A stretch of 5,767 nt of DNA from Pseudomonadota bacterium (GTDB lineage Bacteria > Pseudomonadota > Gammaproteobacteria > Burkholderiales > Burkholderiaceae_C), in assembly GCA_023396625.1 (NCBI GenBank), contig JAEWVY010000106.1:1-5767 (forward strand), given 5' to 3'. Positions within the stretch are counted from its first letter, which is position 1, and each line of letters begins with the position of its first letter. A program made the translations under genes and the position numbers. Shown here one piece after another: positions 1 to 5,480 of this stretch. A model generated the notes under the pieces. That model made no database searches. It saw only the letters and a program-made list of their open reading frames with translations, and had not been told where the DNA came from.

Positions 1-469
1 AATCCTTGCTCAGGATGGGATAGAGGAACGTGTGGATGGTGACATTGTTGATTTTCTGCAGGTCGGCCTCGAAGCGCTTGCAGTAACCGCAGTTGGGGTC
101 TTCGAAGACGGCCAGCTTGCGCGAACCGTCGCCGCGGATGACGGTGAAGGCGTCCTTGAAGGGCAGCGCGGCGAAGTCCACGGCGTTGAGCTTTTCCACC
201 CGCTCCTCGGTCAGATTGCGGCGTTGGCGGGTGTCGAGCAGTTGGCCCTGGAGCAGGTAGTTGCCGTCCGCGTCCGTGTAGAAGATGTCGCTGCCGTTGA
301 CGCGCACCTCCCACAATCCGGGCATGGGCGTCTTGCTGATCTCGTCGATCTTGGGCAGTTGCGGCAGGCGTTCACCGAGATTCTTGCGAATGGTGGCCTC
401 CTGTGCCAGGGCAACCTGGACACAGCCGGCCAGCGACAGCAGCAGCGTGGTTTTCAGAAAAGTGCGCAT
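1..469 (-). CDS. dsbC: DsbC-type periplasmic disulfide isomerase, 3' end cut by window edge
   Basis: Reading the minus strand from the ATG at 469 gives 156 complete codons before the window ends, with no stop, so the C-terminal part is missing. The product begins with a signal peptide (MRTFLKTTLLLSLAGC, then VQVALAQE). A DsbC-like N-terminal dimerisation region follows at about residues 25-85, and then the start of a thioredoxin-fold domain. The redox motif C127-G128-Y129-C130 sits in the context VFEDPNCGYCKRFE, which is characteristic of DsbC/DsbG proteins. The family isomerises wrong disulfides in periplasmic proteins and is kept reduced by DsbD. The cis-proline loop lies beyond the edge. 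The start fits a weak AGGA about 8 nt upstream. The gene lies 21 nt downstream of the monooxygenase gene and is probably cotranscribed with it. CGYC is the DsbC signature, so DsbG is less likely. An oddity is the LAGC lipobox-like sequence at residues 13-16. Confidence 0.93.
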   Translation of the reverse strand, partial: MRTFLKTTLLLSLAGCVQVALAQEATIRKNLGERLPQLPKIDEISKTPMPGLWEVRVNGSDIFYTDADGNYLLQGQLLDTRQRRNLTEERVEKLNAVDFAALPFKDAFTVIRGDGSRKLAVFEDPNCGYCKRFEADLQKINNVTIHTFLYPILSKD

Positions 470-490
470 CGAAAGGGTCCTGAGGTTGCT

Positions 491-1609
491 TCAAGGCGTG
501 GGGACCATGCCCATGGCGCGCCGGGCGACCCACTGCTTGAGCGGACCGCTGCGATCGAAGCCATTCAACCCCCAGTTACGCAAGGCGCGTGCCGGGGTGG
601 CAGGTGTGGAAAAAAGCCGCTGCAGGCCATCGGTGACCAGGCTGGTGGCCACGACGTCGGCCTTGCGCGCGCGCTCGTAGCGGCGCAGCAGCCTCAGGTC
701 GCCGCAACTGCGCCAATAGTCCCGCGCGTGCAAGACCTCGGCCAGGGCGGCGGCGTCTGCCAGGCCCAGGTTCAGCCCCTGGCCTGAGAGCGGGTGCACC
801 GCGTGGGCCGCGTCGCCGGCCAGCGCCCAGCCCGGTCCGACCCAGCGGCTGGCGCGTGCGAGCTGCAGCGGCCAGCTCGCCCTTTCGCCCTGGAGCGTGA
901 GTCGGCCCAGGGCCTGGTGACTGGCGGCCTCGATCTGCGCGGCGAACTCCTCAGGGGAGAGGGCGAGCAGGGCCGCGGCCCGTTCCGGCGGAACAGACCA
1001 GACCACGGCCACAGTGTCCCCCTCGGGACCGCCCAGGGGCAGAAAGGCCAGGATCTCGTCCTGTGTGAACCACTGCCGCGCGGTCTGCCCGTGAGGCTTT
1101 TCGCAACGCAGGCGGGTGGCCACCGCATGTTGCCCATAAGGCGTGACATCGAACTCGACGCCGAATTCGGCCCGGGTGCGGCTGGCCCGACCCTCACAGA
1201 CGACCGTCAGCGACGCGGCCACCGGCGCTGGCACCACTTCGATGCGCGGCTGGTAGCGCACGGCGTCCGTCAGATGGGTTTCGAGCGTGGGCACGTCCAC
1301 GATCCATGCCAGCGCAGGGCGAGCCTGCTCGGCGGCATCGAACTGCACCAGGCCGCCCTGATCGCCATGGACCTGCATGCGCCGCACAGGGGTGGCCTGC
1401 GCATCGTCGGGCCAGCAGCGCAAGGACTCGAGCACGGCCCGCGACGCGGCATTGAGGGCGTAGGCCCGCACGTCGACGTGGTCGGCTCCGTGCGGCGGCG
1501 CCCCATCCGCCACCAGGGCAATGCGCAGCCGCTCCCGCGAGAGCAGCAGGGCGAGCGTGCGCCCGACGACGCCGGCGCCGCGGATGCAGATGTCAAATGA
1601 GGCGGCCAT
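491..1609 (-). CDS. UbiH/UbiF/VisC-family FAD-dependent monooxygenase
   Basis: The 372-residue product is a class A flavoprotein hydroxylase. The N-terminal Rossmann motif is G11-A-G-V-V-G16. The second FAD motif is G265-D266 in GDAAHAVHPLSGQGLNLGL, which is the hallmark of the UbiH/VisC family. The central DG motif is weak: it reads C-E139-G140-R-A-S143 where the family usually has GADG..S, and the stretch before it looks about 20 residues shorter than in E. coli UbiH (about 392 aa in total). Family members hydroxylate the ubiquinone precursor ring using NAD(P)H and O2. The exact position of hydroxylation cannot be read from sequence, so no symbol is assigned; a different aromatic substrate is possible. 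The start at 1609 is the first in-frame ATG before the FAD motif. The open frame continues upstream, but only as antisense of the MOSC gene. It leads a minus-strand pair with dsbC. Confidence 0.85.
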   Translation of the reverse strand: MAASFDICIRGAGVVGRTLALLLSRERLRIALVADGAPPHGADHVDVRAYALNAASRAVLESLRCWPDDAQATPVRRMQVHGDQGGLVQFDAAEQARPALAWIVDVPTLETHLTDAVRYQPRIEVVPAPVAASLTVVCEGRASRTRAEFGVEFDVTPYGQHAVATRLRCEKPHGQTARQWFTQDEILAFLPLGGPEGDTVAVVWSVPPERAAALLALSPEEFAAQIEAASHQALGRLTLQGERASWPLQLARASRWVGPGWALAGDAAHAVHPLSGQGLNLGLADAAALAEVLHARDYWRSCGDLRLLRRYERARKADVVATSLVTDGLQRLFSTPATPARALRNWGLNGFDRSGPLKQWVARRAMGMVPTP

Positions 1610-1615
1610 CCTCGC

Positions 1616-1621
1616 ATTGTA
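1616..1621 (-). promoter_or_regulatory. Candidate -10 box for the monooxygenase-dsbC operon
   Basis: On the minus strand TACAAT is separated from the ATG at 1609 by only GCGAGG. It matches the TATAAT consensus at five of six positions. No good -35 hexamer stands 16-18 nt upstream. A start seven bases after the box would fall on the A of the ATG, implying a leaderless transcript. The AGG directly before the ATG is too close to act as an ordinary ribosome binding site. This is a pattern-based inference only. Confidence 0.4.
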
Positions 1622-1631
1622 GGAGGCAGGG

Positions 1632-1637
1632 CAAAAT
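1632..1637 (+). promoter_or_regulatory. Weak candidate -10 box for the MOSC gene
   Basis: CAAAAT within GGGCAAAATCGG resembles the TAAAATC box found before ychF in this window. It is the best plus-strand -10-like hexamer in the 99-nt divergent gap 1610-1708. The -35 region would overlap the start of the monooxygenase gene and has no recognisable consensus. Just downstream, CGGCC (1638-1642) and GGCCG (1648-1652) form a perfect 5-bp stem with a 5-nt loop, near the start of the predicted mRNA. The rest of the gap shows nothing more that I can name. Confidence 0.25.
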
Positions 1638-1708
1638 CGGCCTTTCCGGCCGTTGGCTGACCCTGCTAGCCGACGGAATTCCCCTCTTCCCCCGAAAAGG
1701 CCCGCTGC

Positions 1709-2575
1709 GTGCATACCCCGACCCGAGACTTTGACGCGACCCTCGCCGCCCTCACGATCTACCCGGTCAAGTCCTGCGCCGGCGTGTCGCCCCGCGAGGC
1801 GCTGTTGGTGGACACGGGCCTGGATCTGGACCGGGCCTGGATGGTGGTGGATCGGGCGGGCCAGTTCCTCAGCCAGCGCGAGTGGCCGCGCATGGCGCTG
1901 ATTCAGCCGCGTTTGACCACGTTCGAGGTTGTGCTGCGTGCGCCGGGCATGCTGGCCCTCCACCTGGCCATCGACGCGGTCGAGCGGCCCGCGCGGGTCC
2001 GGGTGTGGGACGACGAGGTCGACGCCTGGGACATGGGCGACGTCGCGGCGCAATGGTTCAGCGACTTTCTTGGCCTTGCCGCGCGTCTGGTGCGCTTCGA
2101 TCCCGCGTGCCGGCGCCTGGCCAGTGCGGCGTGGACGGGCGGCATCGAGGCGCCGAACCAGTTTGCCGATGGGTTCCCGCTGCTGGTGATCGGGGAAGCC
2201 TCGCTGGCGCAGCTCAATGCGCGGCTGCGCGCCGCCGGGCACGCCGCCGTGGAGATGGCGCGTTTTCGGCCCAATTTGGTGCTCGCGGGCGGGCAGGCGC
2301 ACGACGAAGACCGGCTCGACATCCTCCATGTGGCGACGGCGCAGGGGGAAGTCCGGTTGAAGCTGGTCAAACCTTGCGTCCGGTGCTCGATTCCCGACAT
2401 CGACCCGGCCACGGCGCAGCGCGGCACCGCCGTGAGCGAAACCCTGCGCGGCTACCGGGCGGATGCGCGCGTCGGCGGTGCCATCAGCTTCGGCATGAAT
2501 GCCATCGTGCTGGACGGGGTGGGGCAGACGCTGCGCGTGGGGCAGCCCGCGAGCGCCGATTTCCGGTTCGACTGA
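1709..2575 (+). CDS. MOSC domain protein, YcbX/mARC-like molybdenum cofactor-binding oxidoreductase
   Basis: The 288-residue protein has an N-terminal MOSC_N beta-barrel domain (about residues 12-125), with YPVKSCAG at 18-25 and DRAWMVVD at 41-48. The MOSC domain follows (about 140-285), with FRPNLVL at 186-192 and K221-P-C223-V-R-C226 followed by SIPDID. In mARC and YcbX the cysteine of the RC(I/V)xTxD-like motif coordinates molybdenum; C226 is its likely counterpart. Family members reduce N-hydroxylated compounds such as 6-hydroxylaminopurine. E. coli YcbX carries an extra C-terminal 2Fe-2S domain; this protein ends where the MOSC fold ends, so it would need a separate electron donor. The start is a GTG at 1709 with AAGG eight bases upstream (1697-1700); no in-frame ATG fits the family N-terminus. 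It is divergent from the monooxygenase gene. The substrate is unknown. Confidence 0.88.
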   Translation: MHTPTRDFDATLAALTIYPVKSCAGVSPREALLVDTGLDLDRAWMVVDRAGQFLSQREWPRMALIQPRLTTFEVVLRAPGMLALHLAIDAVERPARVRVWDDEVDAWDMGDVAAQWFSDFLGLAARLVRFDPACRRLASAAWTGGIEAPNQFADGFPLLVIGEASLAQLNARLRAAGHAAVEMARFRPNLVLAGGQAHDEDRLDILHVATAQGEVRLKLVKPCVRCSIPDIDPATAQRGTAVSETLRGYRADARVGGAISFGMNAIVLDGVGQTLRVGQPASADFRFD

Positions 2576-2584
2576 GTCGGCCAG

Positions 2585-2627
2585 CGGGCGGGGACGGGCC
2601 CCGCGGCCACGGGGCGTGGGGCGCCCG
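2585..2627 (+). other. Two-tier GC-rich inverted repeat between the MOSC gene and ychF
   Basis: The outer arms CGGGCG (2585-2590) and CGCCCG (2622-2627) are perfectly complementary. They enclose an inner perfect stem GCCCCG (2598-2603)/CGGGGC (2610-2615) with a 6-nt loop. G-rich bulges separate the two tiers. No T-run follows, so it is not a standard intrinsic terminator. It starts 10 nt after the MOSC stop and ends just before the candidate ychF -10 box. It could weaken read-through from the MOSC gene, or it could be chance complementarity in very GC-rich DNA. Confidence 0.3.
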
Positions 2628-2628
2628 T

Positions 2629-2634
2629 TAAAAT
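2629..2634 (+). promoter_or_regulatory. Candidate -10 box for ychF
   Basis: TAAAAT stands out in a GC-rich stretch 36 nt before the ychF ATG and is followed by CCCGCG. The predicted transcript start near 2641 would give a leader of about 30 nt. The hexamer 17 nt upstream (GCCACG) does not resemble TTGACA. Read-through from the MOSC gene is also possible, since the gap between the two genes is only 95 nt. The ribosome site is probably GAAAG, 8 nt before the ATG. Confidence 0.5.
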
Positions 2635-2670
2635 CCCGCGCTTCCCCCTTGAATACTGAAAGCCCCCGCC

Positions 2671-3765
2671 ATGAGCCTCCAATGCGGCATCGTGGGCCTG
2701 CCCAATGTCGGCAAGTCCACCCTTTTCAACGCGCTGACCAAAGCCGGCATTGCCGCTGAAAACTACCCGTTCTGCACGATCGAGCCGAACGTCGGGGTGG
2801 TCGAGGTGCCCGATCCGCGCCTCGATGAACTGGCGAAGATCATCCAACCCGAGCGCACCGTGCCCGCCATTGTCGAGTTCGTGGACATCGCCGGCCTGGT
2901 GGCTGGCGCGAGCACGGGGGAGGGTCTGGGCAACAAGTTCCTGGCCCATATCCGCGAGACCGACGCCATCGTCAACGTGGTGCGCTGCTTCGAGGACGAC
3001 AACGTGATCCACGTGGCCGGCAAGGTGGATCCGATTTCCGACATCGAGGTGATCCAGACCGAGTTGTGCCTGGCCGACCTGGGCACCGTCGAGAAGGGGC
3101 TGCAGCGCTACACGAAGGCGGCAAAGTCCGGCAATGACAAGGAAGCGGCACGGCTGGTGCAGGTGCTCTCCAAGGCCAATGACGCGCTGAACCAGGGCAA
3201 ACCCGTGCGCACCGTCGACTTCAGCAAAGAGGAGCAGGCGCTGCTCAAGCCCTTTTGCCTGATCACCGCCAAGCCCGCCATGTTCGTCGGCAACGTGAGC
3301 GAGAACGGCTTCGAGAACAACCCCTTCCTCGACCGGTTGAAGGACTATGCCGCCACGCAGAACGCCCCGGTGGTGGCGATCTGCGCCAAGATGGAAGCCG
3401 ACATGGCGGACATGAGCGACGAGGACCGCGCGCTCTTCCTGCACGAGATGGGGCAGGACGAACCCGGCCTGAACCGGTTGATCCGCGCCGCGTTCAAGTT
3501 GCTGGGCCTGCAGACCTACTTCACGGCCGGGGTGAAAGAGGTGCGCGCCTGGACGATCCATATCGGCGACACCGCACCGCAGGCCGCCGGCGTGATTCAC
3601 GGCGATTTCGAGCGTGGCTTCATCCGCGCCCAGACCATAGCGTTCGAGGACTTCATCGCCTGCAAGGGCGAACAGGGCGCCAAGGACGCGGGGAAAATGC
3701 GCAGCGAGGGCAAGGACTACGTCGTCAAGGACGGCGATGTCATGAACTTCCTGTTCAACGTCTGA
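2671..3765 (+). CDS. ychF: Redox-regulated ribosome-associated ATPase YchF (Obg-related, OLA1 family)
   Basis: The full-length 364-residue protein closely matches the usual bacterial YchF length (363 in E. coli). The G1/Walker A loop is G9-LPNV-G14-K15-S16, G3 is D72-I-A-G75, and the degenerate G4 is N208-V-S-E211, which replaces NKxD and explains the family's preference for ATP over GTP. H114, the residue proposed as catalytic in E. coli YchF, is present, as is C35, the cysteine implicated in thioredoxin-dependent control. A helical insertion (about residues 130-190) and a C-terminal TGS domain (about 282-364, ending GDVMNFLFNV) complete the family architecture. YchF binds ribosomes, influences start-codon selection at leaderless mRNAs and negatively affects the oxidative-stress response in E. 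coli. In E. coli it follows pth; here it follows a MOSC gene, so that linkage is absent. It converges on yqaA. Confidence 0.98.
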   Translation: MSLQCGIVGLPNVGKSTLFNALTKAGIAAENYPFCTIEPNVGVVEVPDPRLDELAKIIQPERTVPAIVEFVDIAGLVAGASTGEGLGNKFLAHIRETDAIVNVVRCFEDDNVIHVAGKVDPISDIEVIQTELCLADLGTVEKGLQRYTKAAKSGNDKEAARLVQVLSKANDALNQGKPVRTVDFSKEEQALLKPFCLITAKPAMFVGNVSENGFENNPFLDRLKDYAATQNAPVVAICAKMEADMADMSDEDRALFLHEMGQDEPGLNRLIRAAFKLLGLQTYFTAGVKEVRAWTIHIGDTAPQAAGVIHGDFERGFIRAQTIAFEDFIACKGEQGAKDAGKMRSEGKDYVVKDGDVMNFLFNV

Positions 3766-3778
3766 TGCGACAAAATCT

Positions 3779-3838
3779 GCGATAAATCAAGCGTTTTCCA
3801 GCGTCAAATGGCCATTTATCGCTATGTAAAATATAGCG
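3779..3838. repeat. AT-rich palindromic element between convergent genes ychF and yqaA
   Basis: The 74-nt gap 3766-3839 is about 39% G+C (29 of 74), far below the rest of the window. It holds nested palindromes. GCGATAAAT (3779-3787) pairs perfectly with ATTTATCGC (3814-3822). AAATGGCCATTT (3806-3817) is a perfect 12-nt palindrome. CGCTAT (3820-3825) pairs with ATAGCG (3833-3838). The second and third overlap the first, so they are mutually exclusive folds. AGCGT occurs twice as a direct repeat 10 nt apart (3790-3794, 3800-3804) and again at 3835-3839. On the minus strand the 9-bp stem is followed after three bases by TTTT, so it may weakly terminate yqaA transcription. The composition and structure suggest a dispersed intergenic repeat family, but only one copy is visible here. 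Confidence 0.5.
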
Positions 3839-3839
3839 T

Positions 3840-4328
3840 TCATGGCATCCAGCCGGTGACCCCCGAAAACATCTGCAGCAGCCCCGCGGTCATCACCAGA
3901 TAGCGCAGGAATTTGCCGATGGCCATGTAGGCGATGCAGGGCCAGAAAGGCAGCTTGAGCCAGCCGGCGACGGCGCACAGCGGGTCACCCACCACGGGCA
4001 GCCAGGAAAGCAGGCAGGCCCGGGGGCCCAGGCGCTCGAGCCATTCCAGCGCCTTCACATGGGTGGCCGAATGGCGGTACTTGTCCACCACGGTGTGGGC
4101 GCCCCAGCCCATCCACCAGCTGACCGCGCCGCCCAGGGTGTTGCCCGCTGTCGCCACGAGAATGGCGGGCCAGAACAGCGCGGGGTTGAGCTTGACCAGA
4201 CCGAAAACGGCGGGCTCGGAGCCCAGGGGCAGCAGCGTGGCCGAGATGAACGACACCACGGCGACCGTGCCCAATCCGTATTCGGGCAGAGCCAGCAGGG
4301 CGAGGAGGTGTCTGATCCAGTCTTCCAT
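3840..4328 (-). CDS. yqaA: YqaA-family inner membrane protein (DedA/VTT-like)
   Basis: The 162-residue hydrophobic protein has the conserved YqaA motifs in order: S29-A-T-L-L-P-L-G-S-E38, G62-N-T-L-G-G67, LLSWLPVVGDPLC at 106-118, then AGW, and G138-K-F-L-R-Y143. About four membrane-associated segments are visible, near residues 18-34, 40-60, 105-122 and 128-150; some may be re-entrant, as in the related DedA fold. It is slightly longer than E. coli YqaA (142 aa), mainly from an N-terminal extension and the C-terminal tail. DedA/VTT proteins are linked to membrane lipid transport and envelope integrity; the role of YqaA itself is not established. The start at 4328 is the ATG that places the first membrane segment normally. 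No Shine-Dalgarno sequence precedes it. It converges on ychF and diverges from dusB. Confidence 0.9.
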   Translation of the reverse strand: MEDWIRHLLALLALPEYGLGTVAVVSFISATLLPLGSEPAVFGLVKLNPALFWPAILVATAGNTLGGAVSWWMGWGAHTVVDKYRHSATHVKALEWLERLGPRACLLSWLPVVGDPLCAVAGWLKLPFWPCIAYMAIGKFLRYLVMTAGLLQMFSGVTGWMP

Positions 4329-4338
4329 GGGTGGCGCG

Positions 4339-4344
4339 AGTGTA
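4339..4344 (-). promoter_or_regulatory. Candidate -10 box for yqaA
   Basis: TACACT on the minus strand lies 10 nt before the yqaA ATG. A start seven bases downstream, near 4332, would leave a leader of about 4 nt. With a 17-nt spacer the -35 hexamer is TCAGCA, which is three of six to consensus. It would stand back to back with the dusB promoter, the two -10 boxes being 36 nt apart. Confidence 0.35.
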
Positions 4345-4380
4345 GGGCAAGGCCATCAGGGTGCTGAAATTTTGGGCAGA

Positions 4381-4386
4381 TACAAT
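4381..4386 (+). promoter_or_regulatory. Candidate -10 box for the dusB-fis-purH operon
   Basis: TACAAT is a five-of-six match to TATAAT in a locally AT-rich stretch (GAAATTTTGGGCAGA precedes it). No convincing -35 hexamer is seen at 16-18 nt. Transcription from about 4393 would give a leader of roughly 40 nt. The interval 4387-4433 is pyrimidine-rich (35 of 47 bases) and has no Shine-Dalgarno sequence before the dusB ATG. In enterobacteria the dusB-fis promoter is growth-phase and Fis controlled; whether this holds here cannot be seen. Confidence 0.5.
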
Positions 4387-4433
4387 GCTGCCTTTCCCCG
4401 CCCGGCGCGACCTGCCTTCCCTGACCCTCCCGC

Positions 4434-5480
4434 ATGAAAATTGGTCCGTTTGTCCTGCCGAACAGGCTTTTCGTCGCTCCCATGGCGGGGGTGACGGACC
4501 GGCCGTTTCGCCAGCTGTGCCGTGAGTTCGGCGCCGGTTACGCGGTCAGCGAGATGGTCACGTCGCGGCCCGACCTTCGAGACAGTCTCAAGACCTCGCG
4601 GCGCGCCAATCATGAAGGGGAGCCCGGTCCGATCGCGGTGCAGATCGCCGGCACCGAGACGAGGATGATGGCCGAGGCCGCGGCCTGGAACATCGACCGT
4701 GGCGCCCAGATCATCGACATCAACATGGGTTGCCCGGCCAAGAAGGTCTGCAACAAATGGGCGGGGTCGGCGCTGATGCAGGACGAACCCCTGGCGCTGG
4801 CCATCGTCGAGGCCGTGGTGGCCGTCTGCGCCCCCCGGGGCGTGCCAGTGACGCTCAAGATGCGCACCGGCTGGTGCGAGGCCGAGAAAAATGCGGTGCG
4901 TCTGGCGCGGGCGGCGGAATCCGCCGGGATTGCCATGGTCACGGTGCACGGCCGCACCCGTGCGCAGGGCTACAAGGGTGACGCCGAATACGACACGATC
5001 GCGGCCGTGAAGGCCGCGCTGCGCGTGCCGGTGGTCGCCAATGGCGACATCGATTCGCCCGCCAAGGCACGGGCCGTGCTCGAGGCGACCGGCGCCGACG
5101 CGCTGATGATCGGCCGTGCCGCGCAGGGACGGCCCTGGATCTTCAGGGAAATCCATCACTTCCTGACCACCGGAGAACCATTGGCGCCGCCGCTGATCGT
5201 CGAGTTGCGACGCGCGCTGCTGGCGCATCTGCAGGATCACTACACCCTGTACGGGGAATCCACAGGGGTGCGGTCGGCGCGCAAGCACATCGGCTGGTAT
5301 GTGCGAAACCTGCCGGGGGGCGAGGCGTTTCGGGCCGCCATGCTCACGCTGGATGACAGCGCACGGCAGCTGGCCGCCGTCGCGGCGTACCTCGATCGCC
5401 TGAGCATGGCGATGGACCGACTGCCTGGCGCCGCCCCCCAGCGGCGCGTGAACAAAAATTTGCTGGAAATTGCCGGATGA
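4434..5480 (+). CDS. dusB: tRNA-dihydrouridine synthase B
   Basis: The 348-residue FMN enzyme reduces specific uridines of the tRNA D-loop (position 17 for E. coli DusB) using NADPH. The TIM barrel begins with the FMN-binding strand APMAGVTD (15-22). The catalytic cysteine is C100 in INMGCPAKKV, exactly the family position. Further FMN and tRNA contacts are LKMRTGW (141-147), VHGRTRAQGYKGD (171-183), VVANGDIDS (200-208) and GRAAQGRPWIF (227-237). A helical C-terminal tRNA-binding domain follows (about 245-348). C106 replaces the N found in the E. coli AKKVN context, but the catalytic cysteine is clearly C100. The ATG at 4434 gives MKIGPFVLPN, the standard DusB N-terminus. Its stop overlaps the fis start (ATGA, 5477-5480), indicating translational coupling. 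DusA and DusC are excluded by the MGCPAKKV signature and the linkage to fis. Confidence 0.97.
   Translation: MKIGPFVLPNRLFVAPMAGVTDRPFRQLCREFGAGYAVSEMVTSRPDLRDSLKTSRRANHEGEPGPIAVQIAGTETRMMAEAAAWNIDRGAQIIDINMGCPAKKVCNKWAGSALMQDEPLALAIVEAVVAVCAPRGVPVTLKMRTGWCEAEKNAVRLARAAESAGIAMVTVHGRTRAQGYKGDAEYDTIAAVKAALRVPVVANGDIDSPAKARAVLEATGADALMIGRAAQGRPWIFREIHHFLTTGEPLAPPLIVELRRALLAHLQDHYTLYGESTGVRSARKHIGWYVRNLPGGEAFRAAMLTLDDSARQLAAVAAYLDRLSMAMDRLPGAAPQRRVNKNLLEIAG

Noticed and set aside
32..787. A 251-codon plus-strand open frame opposite dsbC and the end of the monooxygenase gene
   Set aside because: It is a shadow of two well-supported minus-strand genes, with low-complexity composition and no domain; long antisense frames are expected in GC-rich coding DNA.
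794..1600. A 268-codon plus-strand open frame opposite the monooxygenase gene
   Set aside because: It is antisense to a gene with clear FAD motifs, and its product is rich in R, H, G and Q with no recognisable family.
1615..1617. An ATG just upstream of the monooxygenase start on the minus strand
   Set aside because: It is out of frame (8 nt away) and leads only to a 115-codon shadow frame; the in-frame ATG at 1609 fits the family.
1653..1901. An ATG-started plus-strand frame upstream of and overlapping the MOSC gene
   Set aside because: It is in a different frame from the MOSC domains and is arginine- and proline-rich. The GTG at 1709 gives the family N-terminus.
491..2329. A 612-codon minus-strand open frame that would fuse about 240 extra residues to the monooxygenase
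   Set aside because: The extra N-terminal part is exactly antisense to the MOSC gene, is rich in R, H, G and Q with no recognisable domain, and the FAD-binding start MAASFDICIRGAGVVG is the normal family N-terminus.
2452..3600. A 382-codon minus-strand open frame opposite ychF
   Set aside because: It is antisense to one of the most conserved genes in bacteria; the product shows no domain.
3787..3978. A 63-codon minus-strand open frame reaching into the AT-rich gap
   Set aside because: It overlaps the yqaA C-terminus in another frame and has no family resemblance; its tail is only the palindromic spacer.
4356..5288. A 310-codon minus-strand open frame opposite dusB
   Set aside because: It is antisense to dusB with arginine-, histidine- and glycine-rich composition and no recognisable motif.
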